NCBI GenBank assembly: GCA_002470645.1
Contig: DKNE01000037.1
Coordinates: 1-64,000 of the forward strand
Direction: 5' to 3'
Origin: Patescibacteria group bacterium UBA7396
Lineage (GTDB): Bacteria > Patescibacteriota > Gracilibacteria > BD1-5 > UBA6164
DNA: 64,000 nt
Both the position numbers and the translations under genes were made by a program. Shown one piece after another: positions 34,108-45,142 of this stretch (position 1 is its first letter; each line of letters starts with the position of its first letter). The notes under the pieces are model-generated. The model saw nothing but the letters and a program-made list of their open reading frames with translations, was not told where the DNA came from and ran no database searches.

Positions 34108-36207
34108 ATGGGGATAAATATATTAGGACCTCAATGTGAAGATGTAAAAAACCCTGGTAGTATAAACATACAAGATACAAATGTTTCAAACCAAATTCAA
34201 AATCTTATCAACATATGATGATATGATAGTATTGTTGAAATAAAAGAGGACGGAGTTTTTATAGATGTATCATCTCTTACCAGACAGAGATTTATGTCAT
34301 ATGTTGATAGTGTTTTTAGCAATAATTATTATTTTGAGTGATTAGATTATGAAATTTTTTCAAAATTGATTTTTAATCCTGATCATGTAAAATCAGAGCT
34401 AAAAGATACACATAAAATCAAACTTTCTGATAGCATTTCTTTTATATCACCAGAAAGAGCATCAAAATATTATAAACCAATGATTTTTTGAAAAAATAAA
34501 GACCAAGCTGAATACACATTTAGTCCTTTATTTGATGAGAAAATAGGGGAAGATGAAAAGGTCATAGAAGTAAGAAATTATTTAAATAGGGATGAATTTA
34601 TAGCTAGAATGTGGATATATTGAGTCAGATTTTGATTACAAATATCTGTTATAGAAGAGGCTATTTCAGCAGAAAAAGATAAAAAAGTTCTTATAGCTGA
34701 AGCTCTTCCAGCATCTCCTTGACTTGATGCTTCTCTACAAACTTTAGCTCCATTAGGGCAAGATTTACAAATTCAAACAGAAAGTGGGAAACTAGATTGG
34801 AAAAATTATGCAAGGGTTTTCCCACAGGCTTCTGCTGGGAAAAAACTTTACCAAAAAATTCCCCCTAAAGAAGGGATTATTGGTATGAATATAGCATGAG
34901 AACCACAATTACCAGTTCCTCCAAAAGATTTTGATATCAGGGGATTATGCGGAGAATGAGTATCTATTGTAAATGAAAACAATACTCAGTACATAGTATC
35001 TTCTCAAGATTGATATGTACAACCTGTTATTTGACATTATGATAGTAAAGAATATTGAGAGAAAGACTGAAAAAAAGTAAAGGTGAGCATTGAACAAATT
35101 AAGTCACCAGTAGCTGTTACTAGGCAGATAGAATTAGGAACTATTTGACCAAAAACATGAAATATAGATGCAACTTGAGATGTATCTATTCAAGGAGAAG
35201 TTACACATGATTATTGGGTAAAAGCTCAAAACATAGATTGTATATGAGATGTAACATGAAGTATGTATGCAAAAAAAGACATTAAAATTGCAGGAAATAT
35301 TATATGATCTTCTTGAAAACAAGAAATAAAATTTTGACAAAATGGTCAAAATGGTCAAATTGTTTCAGAAAATTGAGATATACAAATTCAAGGAAAAGTT
35401 CTTTCAAATGCTATATTACAATCACAACATGGTAATGTAAGTGCATTATCAGTAGAAGCTTCCATAGTTATAGGAAAAAATGTTCATTTAAAATCTTTGA
35501 GGTCATCTATTGTGATATGAGAAAATATTGAAATAGAAGAAATAATAAACAGTATTATTATTTGTAGTAATAAGCTTTCTATAAAATCTTTAATGTCCCT
35601 CAAAGAATCAGGAAATATAATTTTTATTATTAAACCTAAAGAATATAAAACTGAATCTGAAAAAATATGAAATCAAGTACAAGAATTAACGAAAAGTGCG
35701 CAGAGTATTTCCCAACAAATAGAAAGTTTACAGCAAAAAAATACTGAAATTAAATCAGACCAGATAGTACTGAGTATTATGAAGGCCAAAAAAAAGCAAG
35801 CAGAAAAACAAGAACTTACAGCAGAAGAAAATAAACAATTACAAGAATGATTACAATGGTATCTTCAAAAAATTCAAGAATACCAAGCTAATAATGCACT
35901 ATTAAAAACACTCAAAGATACTTTTGATAAACATAATCAAGCTTTACAAAAACTATGAGAATCTTTTCAAGAGTTGACTCAACTTCAACAAAATGCTATT
36001 TTCCCAGAAATAGATATAGTATTTAATCAATCAAATACAAAATTATTATATTTGTTGCTGAGTGATTTTCATTGACTTTCTTCTTTATGACAAGAAACTC
36101 TTTCTCAATTATCTCATTATAAAGAAATGGTTCAAAATAAAATATTTCCCATTGAAATGATACAAGAATTTTCTCAATGAAAAAATATCAGTTGGAAACA
36201 TAAGTAA
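34108..36207 (+). CDS. FapA/DUF342-like protein with beta-helix and coiled coil
   Basis: This encodes 699 residues. About residues 280-500 form a repeated beta-helix (KTGNIDATGDVSIQGEV, CIGDVTGSMYAKKDIKIAG, SENGDIQIQGKVLSNAILQS), which is the DUF342/FapA polymer-forming pattern, and PVIGHYDSKEYGEKDG matches the N-terminal FapA domain. About 510-620 is a Gln/Glu-rich coiled coil. FapA members are best known in flagellar or motility contexts and in surface assembly; there are no flagella here, so a link to type IV pili or envelope is possible. It begins after a hairpin. Confidence 0.7.
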
Positions 36208-36230
36208 TATAAAAACATTTGCAATTTACA

Positions 36231-36275
36231 AAAAAGTATGATTTAATGGTAACAATATCTTACATCATACTTTTT
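36231..36275 (+). terminator. Intrinsic terminator
   Basis: The 12-base arms AAAAAGTATGAT and ATCATACTTTTT enclose a 21-base loop. It ends the FapA-like gene. Confidence 0.8.
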
Positions 36276-36280
36276 AGCAA

Positions 36281-36505
36281 ATGAAAAGAAATTTTATAAA
36301 ATTTTATTATGATTTTTTTGATAAAAAAATAGAGGATTCTGCCTTGGTAGTTGGTTTGATTGGTACGATGATCTTTTTAGCTTGATTTTTATCAAATACT
36401 TCTGCTACATATAAATCTAATATTTTAGAATATAATAAAAATACTTCTAATACAGTGGTTATTGATGGAAAAACATACAGAGTTGTTTTTGAAGAGTTAA
36501 AATAA
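36281..36505 (+). CDS. Small single-pass membrane protein
   Basis: This encodes 74 residues. A basic N-terminus (MKRNFIKFYY) precedes a hydrophobic helix (about 22-38, ALVVGLIGTMIFLAGFL) and a polar C-terminal tail. No family is recognised. It lies directly after a terminator and converges on the DUF721-like gene with only 2 bases between stops. Confidence 0.5.
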
Positions 36506-36507
36506 AT

Positions 36508-36813
36508 TTATTTGATAAAAAGTTCTAAATTTTTCATGTGAATTCAAATATTCTCCAATTTTTGGAGAATATTTTTGATTATGATATCTTCTATATGTTT
36601 GATTTCTGAGTTTAGGATAGGTTTATTTGTCTTTAAAATAATGATATTGTCACGAACTTGAATAGATATAATATAAGGAGTTATATCTATTTTTTTGAGT
36701 TCTAAAAAATCATCTTTGATGCTCTTATAAATAATTGAGGCAATTACTTGGTTTTGTTTTCATGTTTTCCCAAGTGATTTTAAAAGTAAATCTTTTATAT
36801 TTCCTAGTTGCAT
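36508..36813 (-). CDS. Small DUF721/DciA-like protein (tentative)
   Basis: This encodes 101 residues with the pattern ISIQVRDNIIILKTNKPILN, which resembles the core of DUF721 (DciA), a loader of the replicative helicase in many bacteria. The N-terminal basic region is short. The match is from a short segment only. The ATG is one base after the rsmI stop on the same strand, so the two are co-transcribed. Confidence 0.4.
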
Positions 36814-36814
36814 A

Positions 36815-37474
36815 TTAAAAAATAATTACAAATTCTCCTTTTACTTTCTCACTATGTTGAGAAAAATAATCAAATACTTCTTTTATAGTACCTCTTTTAA
36901 ATTCTTCAAATTTTTTTGTTAATTCTCTTCCTACTACGATTTGGGTATCGGCTCAAAAATATTCTATAAAATCTTCTAAGGTTTTTACTATTCTATGTAC
37001 AGATTCATAAATAACTACGGTTTCTTCTTTGTTTTGAAGTTTTTTGAGCATCGTTTGTCTTCCTTTTTTGATAGGAAGAAATCATAAATATAAAAAGTGG
37101 TTTGAAGGAAGACCACTCGCACAAAGTGCTGTAATACAAGCTGTAACTCAAGGAATAGGAATAACTTCTATATCATTTTGAAGAGCTTCTTTGATGAGAG
37201 CATATCCAGGATCAGAAATACCAGGAGTTCCCGCATCAGAAATGAGCGCAATATTTTTCCCATTTTTGAGGTCATCAATAATTTTTTCTATTTTCATCAC
37301 TCCTGAATGTGAATGAAAACTAATAAGTGGTTTTTTAATATTATAGTGATTGAGTAAGGTAGCAGAAGTTCTCGTATCTTCACAAGCAATACTATCGACT
37401 TCTGAGAGTATTCTGATAGCTCTGAGAGTAATATCTTCAAGATTTCAAATCGGAGTTGCAACAATATAGAGCAT
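36815..37474 (-). CDS. rsmI: 16S rRNA 2'-O-methyltransferase RsmI
   Basis: This 219-residue SAM enzyme methylates the ribose of C1402 in 16S rRNA. The N-terminus MLYIVATPIGNLEDITLRAI, CEDTRTSATLL (about 32), ISDAGTPGISDPGY (about 79), VTACITALCASGLPS (about 108) and GRELTKKFEE (about 183) are the family signatures. The domain that follows the methylase core in long forms is absent, which is common. Normal length and start. Confidence 0.93.
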
Positions 37475-37590
37475 TTTTAAAAGTTTAAAATATAATTTGG
37501 TATCATATTAAGAGTTTTTATAAAAAAACAAATTTTTCTTTTTTCCTATTGTAGCTATAATTATTTTGAAAATAATATTAAAAAATAAGT

Positions 37591-39114
37591 ATGAAAAAAA
37601 TTATCATTGTTTTTCTTTTCCTATTTCTTACTCGCGTAGTTTTTGCTCATCCTCTTGATATATCTTCGAGTTTTTTGAGTTTTAATAAAAACTTTTTAAA
37701 TGTAACAACTTATTTTCATAGCTATGAAATAGAGTATTTACTCCATTCAAAAAATATTGCTTTTCAATCTGTATATGATTATTACGATCATACGGATGTT
37801 ATAAAGGAATATATAAACCAAAATATTTCTCTCAATCTTCCAGAAAATGCTTGCAAAATGGTAAGATTTGAAGTTTTAGAATTAGAAGAATATCAGATTT
37901 TATCTACTGGAATAGAAATAAATTATAGTTTTGAGTGTGAAAAAGAAATTTCTCAGTGAGAAATATCGGTAAGTTTTTTTGATAATTTTCCTCTTCAAAC
38001 CAATCAAATGACTTTTTATAATTTAAATGCACATGATGCAGGTTTTTTTGATAGTATCGTTTTAACTTCAAAAATACAAAATTATCAATTTAATTTAGAA
38101 GATGAAATGTTTCAATGTATCATAGATAGCGATGGGGATGGGCTTTCAGATGAACAAGAATTAATACATAAAACAGATCCATTTTTAATAGATAGTGATG
38201 GGGATTTTTATACTGACTATGAAGAAGTTTTTAATTCTTGGAATGCACTTGATAATAACTACTGACCGAGTCAAGAACTAAGAATACAGATTCCAAGTGA
38301 TATAGAGAAAAAAGCAACCGAAAATATCCAAACAAAAGAAGATTGTGAAAAAAAAGTTTCAGTTTCTACCAAAGTTTGACAAGATAGTGGGCTTCTGACG
38401 GCTTGATTTTGAAATGAATATTTTATTGCTACAATGAAAAAAATTTCCAATTATATTCATGAGGTATCACAAGAAAATATTTGGTATATTTTGATAGTAG
38501 TTATAGGTCTTTGATACATTCATGCTCTTGGTCCAGGACATTCAAAAAGTTTACTGATTTCCTATATTTTAGATAAAAATAAGAGTTTTTTTGATTGATT
38601 TCTTTACGCAACTATTTTTACTATTACGCATATTTTAGATATTATTGTTTTATTTTTAGTGACAAAAGTACTTTTTAACTTTTATGATGTATCAAATTAT
38701 ATGTTATATATTCAAAGATTTTCTCTTTTAATACTTTTATTTTTTAGTATTTATTTGATAAGAAAATCATATAGAAATATAAAATATCCTTCAAATTCTG
38801 GTACATGTAGTAAAAATAAAAAAGATATCAAAGGTTCTCTTTTACTCTGATTTATTGCTGGATTAGCTCCTTGTACTTTTTGATGGAGTATATTTTTACT
38901 TCTTTTTTCTACGGGGAATCTGACACTGATTACTCCTATGATTTTTGCTTTGGGATTAGGAATATTTTTGTGTCTGTTTACTATTCTTATTTTTACATTT
39001 TTACTCAGAAGAAAAGTTTTTGAGAAAATAAAGTTTTTTTCTGAGTATTCGGGGTTATTTTCTAGTACTATTCTCTTTTTTTTAAGTATATATCTCTTTT
39101 CTCAATTATATTAA
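37591..39114 (+). CDS. NicO/RcnA-type metal transporter with Ca-binding N-terminal domain
   Basis: This encodes 507 residues. A signal peptide (about 1-20) precedes an extracellular domain (about 20-270) with two calcium loops, DSDGDGLSDEQE (about 182) and DSDGDFYTDYEE (about 203), thrombospondin type-3-like. About six helices follow. The IHALGPGHSKSLLISYI motif (about 310) is the nickel/cobalt NicO/RcnA signature and GFIAGLAPCTFG (about 420) a second one. Such proteins move Ni2+/Co2+ or act in envelope thiol chemistry. The fused Ca-binding domain is unusual. It is monocistronic, ending at a shared terminator. Confidence 0.82.
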
Positions 39115-39149
39115 AAAAATCCAAACAAATTTTTGTTTGGATTTTTTTT
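39113..39149. terminator. Shared intrinsic terminator
   Basis: AAAAAAATCCAAACAAA and TTTGTTTGGATTTTTTT form a 17-bp stem between converging genes. Confidence 0.92.
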
Positions 39150-40713
39150 ATTCTTCTTCAACACTTTTTATAATTTCTTTAAATCTAAAATATTCCGTAA
39201 TTCTGAGTCAGCTAAATTTTCCTATAAGAAAATTTATAGGAATAAGTAGAAGAATTATTTCAGGATAAGAGAGTAAAAAAACTTTTATTCCAGTAATATT
39301 AAATATTCCAAAACTAAACATAGCTACCAAGAGAGTATAGAGGAAACTTTCTTTATATTCTCATAAATCTTTTGATGTGATGATAGTAATCATTTTCTCA
39401 CTTAACAGTATGAAAACAATGAAATATAAAATATCTCACATATTGAGTGTTATAAGATTGAGAGAATAGAGTATATTTATAATTCAAATAAAAAATATGA
39501 TATTTATTGAAAGAATAAATGCCATTCTTGGTGCATACAAGAGATTGTATCTTTCTGTCACTAGCGAAAGAACTAAATTGAGACAAACATATAATAGAAT
39601 TAAACTTATAGAAAATATAAATCCAAGTTTAAAAAACAATAGGGTGATAAATAAAGGAATTACTATCCCAATCGGAGAGAGTCAAATAAAATGTTTAAAA
39701 ATAATAATAATAGTGAGAACAATAGGTATGAGTAAAAAAATATAAATACTATTGGTTGAGTATCAAATATTCGAGAGGTTATTTATAAACTTTGATAAGA
39801 AAAAAATATTTTTTACATCATTTTGAGCAAGATTGATATCGAGAAAACTTTGTTTATTAGCTTCAAGTTCTGTAATGAGATCTCAAATCTGATTTTGTTT
39901 GAGTATTAAGTATTTTGAATTTTCTCAGAGTAATATGATTTTATCAAGCCATACTTTATTCGCTAAAAAATTTTTTAAATAGCTTCAAAGTATATTGAGA
40001 TTATATGAAGAAAGTCCAACGATATTATAAGTTTCTCAAGAAGTATTGCTGGTAAGGTCTTTATTAATATTTGACAAAATATTAAATACAAAATCTCTTG
40101 ACCCCCAAACGATGATAAAGTCTGATTTAAATCATAAAGTTTGTTTATAATCTTTTATGTTATTTACAATACTAGAAATTTCAATATCAGTTTTATTGAG
40201 AGGTCAAATAGTATTGACATACACACCATCTCTTTTTGAAAATTCAATATAATTTTTAATGTCACTCGAAAGAATTTCATCTGAATAAATCAGGAGAAAA
40301 GATTTTTCATATACTAAAATATTATAGGTATGGTGAAAAAGGATTTTTTGTTCATTTTCTTCTTCTTCATTATTATTTACTTCAAATATATTCAGTTCTA
40401 GTTCTTTTTCTCATTTTTCACTAAATACTCTCATAAATACAGGTCCGTTTTGTGCAGATGCTCATTTTAAATTCCATTCAAAAATAAAAGATTTTCACAA
40501 GTAGAGATTTTCTAATTTTTCCTTAATATTAGAAATATCTATAACATATTCGTTATTGATATTGATTTCTGTAGAAATAAGTTTTTCTATTTCTTCAGAA
40601 AGGTCAAAAGAAGTTTGGATTGACGAGCTTTCATAGGATTCGCTTATGTTTCCAGTTGCAAAACTTGTGAGTGAAATAGAGCTTAAAATAAGGAAAAAAA
40701 ATAGTTTTTTCAT
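39148..40713 (-). CDS. Transglutaminase-like 7TM membrane protein
   Basis: This encodes 521 residues. A signal peptide (MKKLFFFLILSSISLTSFA) precedes a soluble domain (about 22-310), then seven helices (about 315-500). The motif HFIGLSPIGIVIPLFITLLF and NLLYAPRMAFILSINIIFF match the 7TM_transglut family, where an inactive transglutaminase domain is joined to seven helices. Members sit near surface polysaccharide or maturation genes; here the next gene on the same strand is a sugar transferase with one base between. A role in envelope glycan assembly is likely. Confidence 0.7.
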
Positions 40714-40714
40714 A

Positions 40715-42184
40715 TTATTTTCTGTTAAGAATTATTCAAAAAGTTTTTAAGAAAATTTTCACATCTAAGAGAAAACTCCAATTTTCTATGTAAAATATAT
40801 CTAAATTTACTTCATCTTCAAAAGTATTTTTCTCTCTTCCATTTACTTGAGCAAGTCCAGTAATTCCAGGTTTTATAGTAAGAACTCTTTTTTGATGAAT
40901 TAAGTAATTTTCTACTTCCCTTGGTTGATGTGGTCTGGGTCAAACGAGACTCATATTTCATAAAAAAACATTGAAAAGTTGAGGAAGTTCATCGATAGAA
41001 TATTTTTCTATAAAGTTTCAAATTTTAGTTTTTCTAGGGTCATCTTTTATTTTGTAAAGAGGGCCATGTCTTGATGATTTTTCTGCGATGAGTTTTTTTT
41101 CAAAAGCGAGAGCATCATCATTACTATTCTCTATTCAATAACTTTCTTTGATACAATATTTCCATTTAAGATATCTGAATTTATAGAGGTTGAATTTTTT
41201 TCCATTTTGTCAGACTCTAAGATTTTTATAAATAATTGGACCATCTGGGTCTTCCCATTTTATCAGTATTCCAACTATGATGAATAACGGAAGTGAAACA
41301 ATAATTCAAAATATACTTCCTCAAATATCAATAATTCTTTTTAATACTCTTCACCAAGCTCCAAGAGCAGTGTTTTTTATTTCAATAACAGGAATTTTAT
41401 TTAAAAGAGAGATAGTAGTATTACTTTTTGTTACATCAAAACCATTGGTGATATATCTATAGCGTATTCCATATATTCTTGAGAAATCCCAAATTTGATA
41501 GAGTTCATCATTATTAAAATCACTTTCTATATAGAGAATTTCATCAATAGGATTTTTTTCAAGAATTTCTCATATATTTTGAGTATTTCATAAATAGGGA
41601 AGTTTTGAATTTACTTTAGTTTTATTAATGTATCAAATAATGTTATATATGTGTGCTTCATCAATATCACGTAAAATATGAGCTATCTTTTTTTCTCATT
41701 GTCCAGTAACTATAAGTATATTTCTTTTGGGAATATATCAGCTATCAAGGAGAAAATTTTGAACTTTATTGAGAATAATTCTTTCAGTAATAATTCAAAA
41801 AACTCCAATAATAGTAGTAAATAAAATAACCAATCTTGGAATTTCTACATCATAAAAAACTCATTTTCAAAAATATACAAATACTGAGAAAAATAAGAAA
41901 AAATAAATACTATATAGTATGATATCAAAAGTTTCTTTGAGTTTAGAGGTGGTAATTTTGAGTGAATATAAACCGTGAATAGAAAAAATAATGAGGTATA
42001 AAAACGCTCAAAATATAGCAAATTTCAGTAAGTACTCATTTTGAATAATTTGTATTGGAAGTTGTACTCAGGGGACAAAATCATTTATTTCTCTTAAATT
42101 TCTTGCTAAAAAAAAGCTCAAAAAAATGATAATAAAATCAAGAGGAAGTTTTAAAAGTGAAAAAAATATTTCATGTTTTTTCAT
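40715..42184 (-). CDS. Undecaprenyl-phosphate sugar phosphotransferase (polyprenyl glycosylphosphotransferase)
   Basis: This encodes 489 residues. Several N-terminal helices (about 8-145) precede a Rossmann-like middle part, then a membrane re-entrant helix and the catalytic domain (about 295-489): KRIIDIGGSIFGIIVSLPLF, KFRYLKWKY, and the signature KYSIDELPQLFNVFLGNMSL with VGPRPHQPREVE and KPGITGLAQVNGR. It transfers a sugar-1-phosphate to undecaprenyl phosphate to start exopolysaccharide, glycan or glycoprotein chains (WcaJ/PglC-like). The sugar is unknown. Confidence 0.9.
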
Positions 42185-42363
42185 ATAAACAAGTGAAAAA
42201 AATAGAATTTTATAATTATTTGCTGAACTATTTGTATTTTTTAGTTCTTTTTTATTCTATGTAATTTTTTATTATTGCAACTTCTTATTGATTTAAAATT
42301 TGATTTATAGAGAAAAAATATTATATTTCAAAATATATTTATATTTATTTATTTTTTCTCTCT

Positions 42364-43338
42364 ATGAAACAAATAATACAAACTTTACTTTGAGACTTCT
42401 CTTTATTATATAAGAATTTTATTCATTGGAATATTTCAAAGATTTTGATAGTAATTTTTAGCTTTTTACTTTGAATTTTATTTGCACTCCCATTTTTGAT
42501 AATTCTTATTGTTTTAATGAATCTTGATCCTATAGAATGGAAAGATATTATTTCTACTTTTTATACCACTCAGACAGTTGGACTTTCTTTTTTAACTGCT
42601 ATAAGCACACATCTTTTTTATGTAATTATTGAAATAATTTTAATAGTTTTATGATTTTTAGCATTTTGATTTTGAAGTAGTTACCAATTAGTACTCAAAG
42701 CAAAACTCAATCTTGATTATAAAAAATGAATTTTGACCTGATTTTTTAAAAATTATTACTTCAGTATTTCAAAAATTTGGAAAACTATAGGGATTTTTTC
42801 TTGGATTGGTCTTGTGTTCCTTTGATTGTTTTTCTTGGTGGCTCTTATTATTATAGCATCTATTTTTCTCTATTGATGAATTGATAATGCTTATATGTTA
42901 GCAGTACAATCAGAAACAATTAGTTCTTTTTCTTTATTAGTATTATTTATAACTATTGTTGGAATACTTATATTTTTATACTTAGCATATAGAATGAATT
43001 ATGCGTATATTATTATGTTAGATGAAGAAAATTATTCAAATGAAAAATCAGCACTTTATTATGTAAAAGAATCATTTACATTAACTGCTGGAGTAAAATT
43101 TTTCAAATTTCTTTTGGTGGCAGTTTTATTTTCTGTTTGTATATTATTTCCTATAGACTATCTTGGGCAATATTTAGAATGAATAGATTCAAAAATAGGA
43201 GTATTTTTTTATACTATTGTTGTTTTTTTGACTATTAATGGCTTATTTGAAATGTTACTTGTGAGTACATATTATAGTATTATGTTTGGGAAAAATAGGG
43301 AAAATGAGGAAATTATCGAAACACAAGAAATAGTTTAG
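42364..43338 (+). CDS. Multi-pass membrane protein
   Basis: This encodes 324 residues with about six hydrophobic segments (about 26-50, 78-105, 138-168, 185-208, 240-262, 270-300). No family is recognised. The segment between the third and fourth helices is short. It starts about 180 bases from the divergent sugar transferase and is followed 20 bases later by the YmdB gene, so they may form a unit. The function is unknown. Confidence 0.65.
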
Positions 43339-43358
43339 TTGATTTTAATGTTATAAAA

Positions 43359-44174
43359 ATGAAAGTTTTAATATTTTGAGATATTTACGGAAGAATAGGA
43401 AGAAATGCTTTTAAAAAGCATTTCTTGTCTCTGAAAGAACAATATAAACCTGATTTTGTTATCGTCAATCCTGAAAATATTTCATCAGGAAGGGGACCTA
43501 TAGAAAAGCATATGAAAGAATTAGATGCTCTTTGAGGAATAGATATCTATACTTCTTGAAATCATATTTTTGATAATTATGATGATATTAAAAATTATTT
43601 AGAAAAAAGTGATTCAAAACTCATTCGTCCAGCAAATTTTTATGAATCAGAGCATGTATATGTTCCCTGAAAATGATATAAAATACTTGAAAAAAAGGGT
43701 TTAAAATTACTTGTGGTAAACCTTATGTCATCAGTATTTATGAGAGATGATGTGTACAACCCATTTTTAAAAATAGATGAAATATTAAAAGAAATAAACA
43801 CAGATGATTTGAATGGAATTATCATCGATTTTCATAGAGAAACAACTTCAGAAATGTATGCTATGTGAATGTTTTTGGATGGGAAAATTAGCTTTCTTTT
43901 TTGAACTCATACTCATATACAAACCAATGACGAACTTGTTTTTCCAAAATGAACAGGACTTTTAACAGATGTATGAATGAGTGGGCCTCTTTATAGTATT
44001 ATATGAGCTGATTTTGAAGCAATGAAATCAAGATTTTTATGATGAATGCTGAAAGGAAAAATAGATCAATCCCTTGACCCACATTATGTCGTGAGTGCTT
44101 GTCTAGTAGAAATTGATGAGAAAACAAAAAAATGTTTGAATATAGAAAAAATGAGATTAACATGAAAATTATAA
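43359..44174 (+). CDS. ymdB: YmdB-family metallophosphoesterase
   Basis: This encodes 271 residues. The metal sites are GDIYGRIGR (about 7-15), VNPENISSGRGP (about 36-47), TSGNHIFDN (about 65-73), DFHRETTSEMYAMG (about 157) and GTHTHIQTND (about 180): the order of YmdB/DUF1385-like 2',3'-cyclic nucleotide phosphodiesterases. In other bacteria it influences motility and biofilm through RNA or cyclic nucleotide turnover. It has many TGA-Gly codons in the metal motifs. A shared terminator follows. Confidence 0.88.
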
Positions 44175-44176
44175 TT

Positions 44177-44208
44177 AAAAAATAGAAACTTTAAAGTTTC
44201 TATTTTTT
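44177..44208. terminator. Shared intrinsic terminator
   Basis: AAAAAATAGAAACTTT and AAAGTTTCTATTTTTT form a perfect palindrome between converging genes. Confidence 0.92.
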
Positions 44209-44575
44209 AATCTTTTAAGCGTTTTAAATCTTCTAAATTTCACTTTTTTATTCTCAAAAGTTTCATTTTTTGGGTTAAAAGTTTTGTTTTTAATTTAATT
44301 TTTGGTATGTCTTCCTCAAAGGTTGCTTGTGCTAGATTATCTCATTTTTTGAGTTCTGCATAGGTTTCATAAAATCAACTAAATGCTTCACCAACACTTT
44401 TAGAAAGTCATACTCATGTATAATGAAGAATTTTTTTTCAAACTTTTTCTTTACTCACATCTTTTTGATCATTTGATTTTTCTTGTAATTTTTTAGTTGT
44501 ATACAACACCGTATCATCTAAATACGCTTGAAAATAAGCATATTTTTCTCATAAATATCTAAATGGATTTTTCAT
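44207..44575 (-). CDS. Small hypothetical protein
   Basis: This encodes 122 residues, basic and helical, with no signal or membrane segment. Two Lys-rich stretches (EKSNDQKDVSKEKVGKKI and KTKLLTQKMKLLRIKKG) flank a short aromatic region. No family is recognised. It is convergent with ymdB and divergent from the small membrane gene at 44676. Confidence 0.5.
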
Positions 44576-44675
44576 AGATGAAAATGCAATTAAAAAATAT
44601 TTTTAATATTATATTTATTATTTACTTTTTTCAAATTTTATTATTATGTATAAAACTTATAATTAAAAACAGTGT

Positions 44676-45044
44676 ATGACAAAAAAACTTCTTCTTCTAG
44701 TGGTATTATTTATATTTTTTATTAGTCTTACGACTTTATTTTTTATTTTTAATTATTTAGATCCTTACAGAAATGAAGTAGTTTCAATAGTTACACTTAC
44801 ACTTTCATTTGTCCTTTGTGTTACCTCTTTTATCAGTATGATATTATATATATTTAAAAAAGTATACTATAGGGGGGAAATTTTTTTAGTGCATATTTTT
44901 TCAAGTTTAAGGCAAGGTTTTCTTATAAGTATGTTCATTGTTTGAATAGTTATTTTTAAGATAATAGGAGTATTTTCTATTGCAACTATATGATTATTTA
45001 TTTTGATTCTTATTTTTATAGAAATGATATTTCAAAATTTCTAA
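44676..45044 (+). CDS. Small membrane protein with four helices
   Basis: This encodes 122 residues with four hydrophobic segments (about 5-27, 34-60, 75-92, 96-118). No family is recognised. It is followed 98 bases later by the M23 hydrolase gene, possibly in one transcription unit. Confidence 0.6.
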
Positions 45045-45142
45045 ATAAAAAACACGAACGTCAAGATATTTTTTTGATTTTCACCTGATTATATGGTATA
45101 ATTTTCTTGTCTCTACTATTTTAAAAAAGAAAAATAAAATTT

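Noticed and set aside
43359..44174. SbcD partner of the SbcC gene
   Set aside because: The motifs are of the YmdB type and the gene is 10 kb away in another context.
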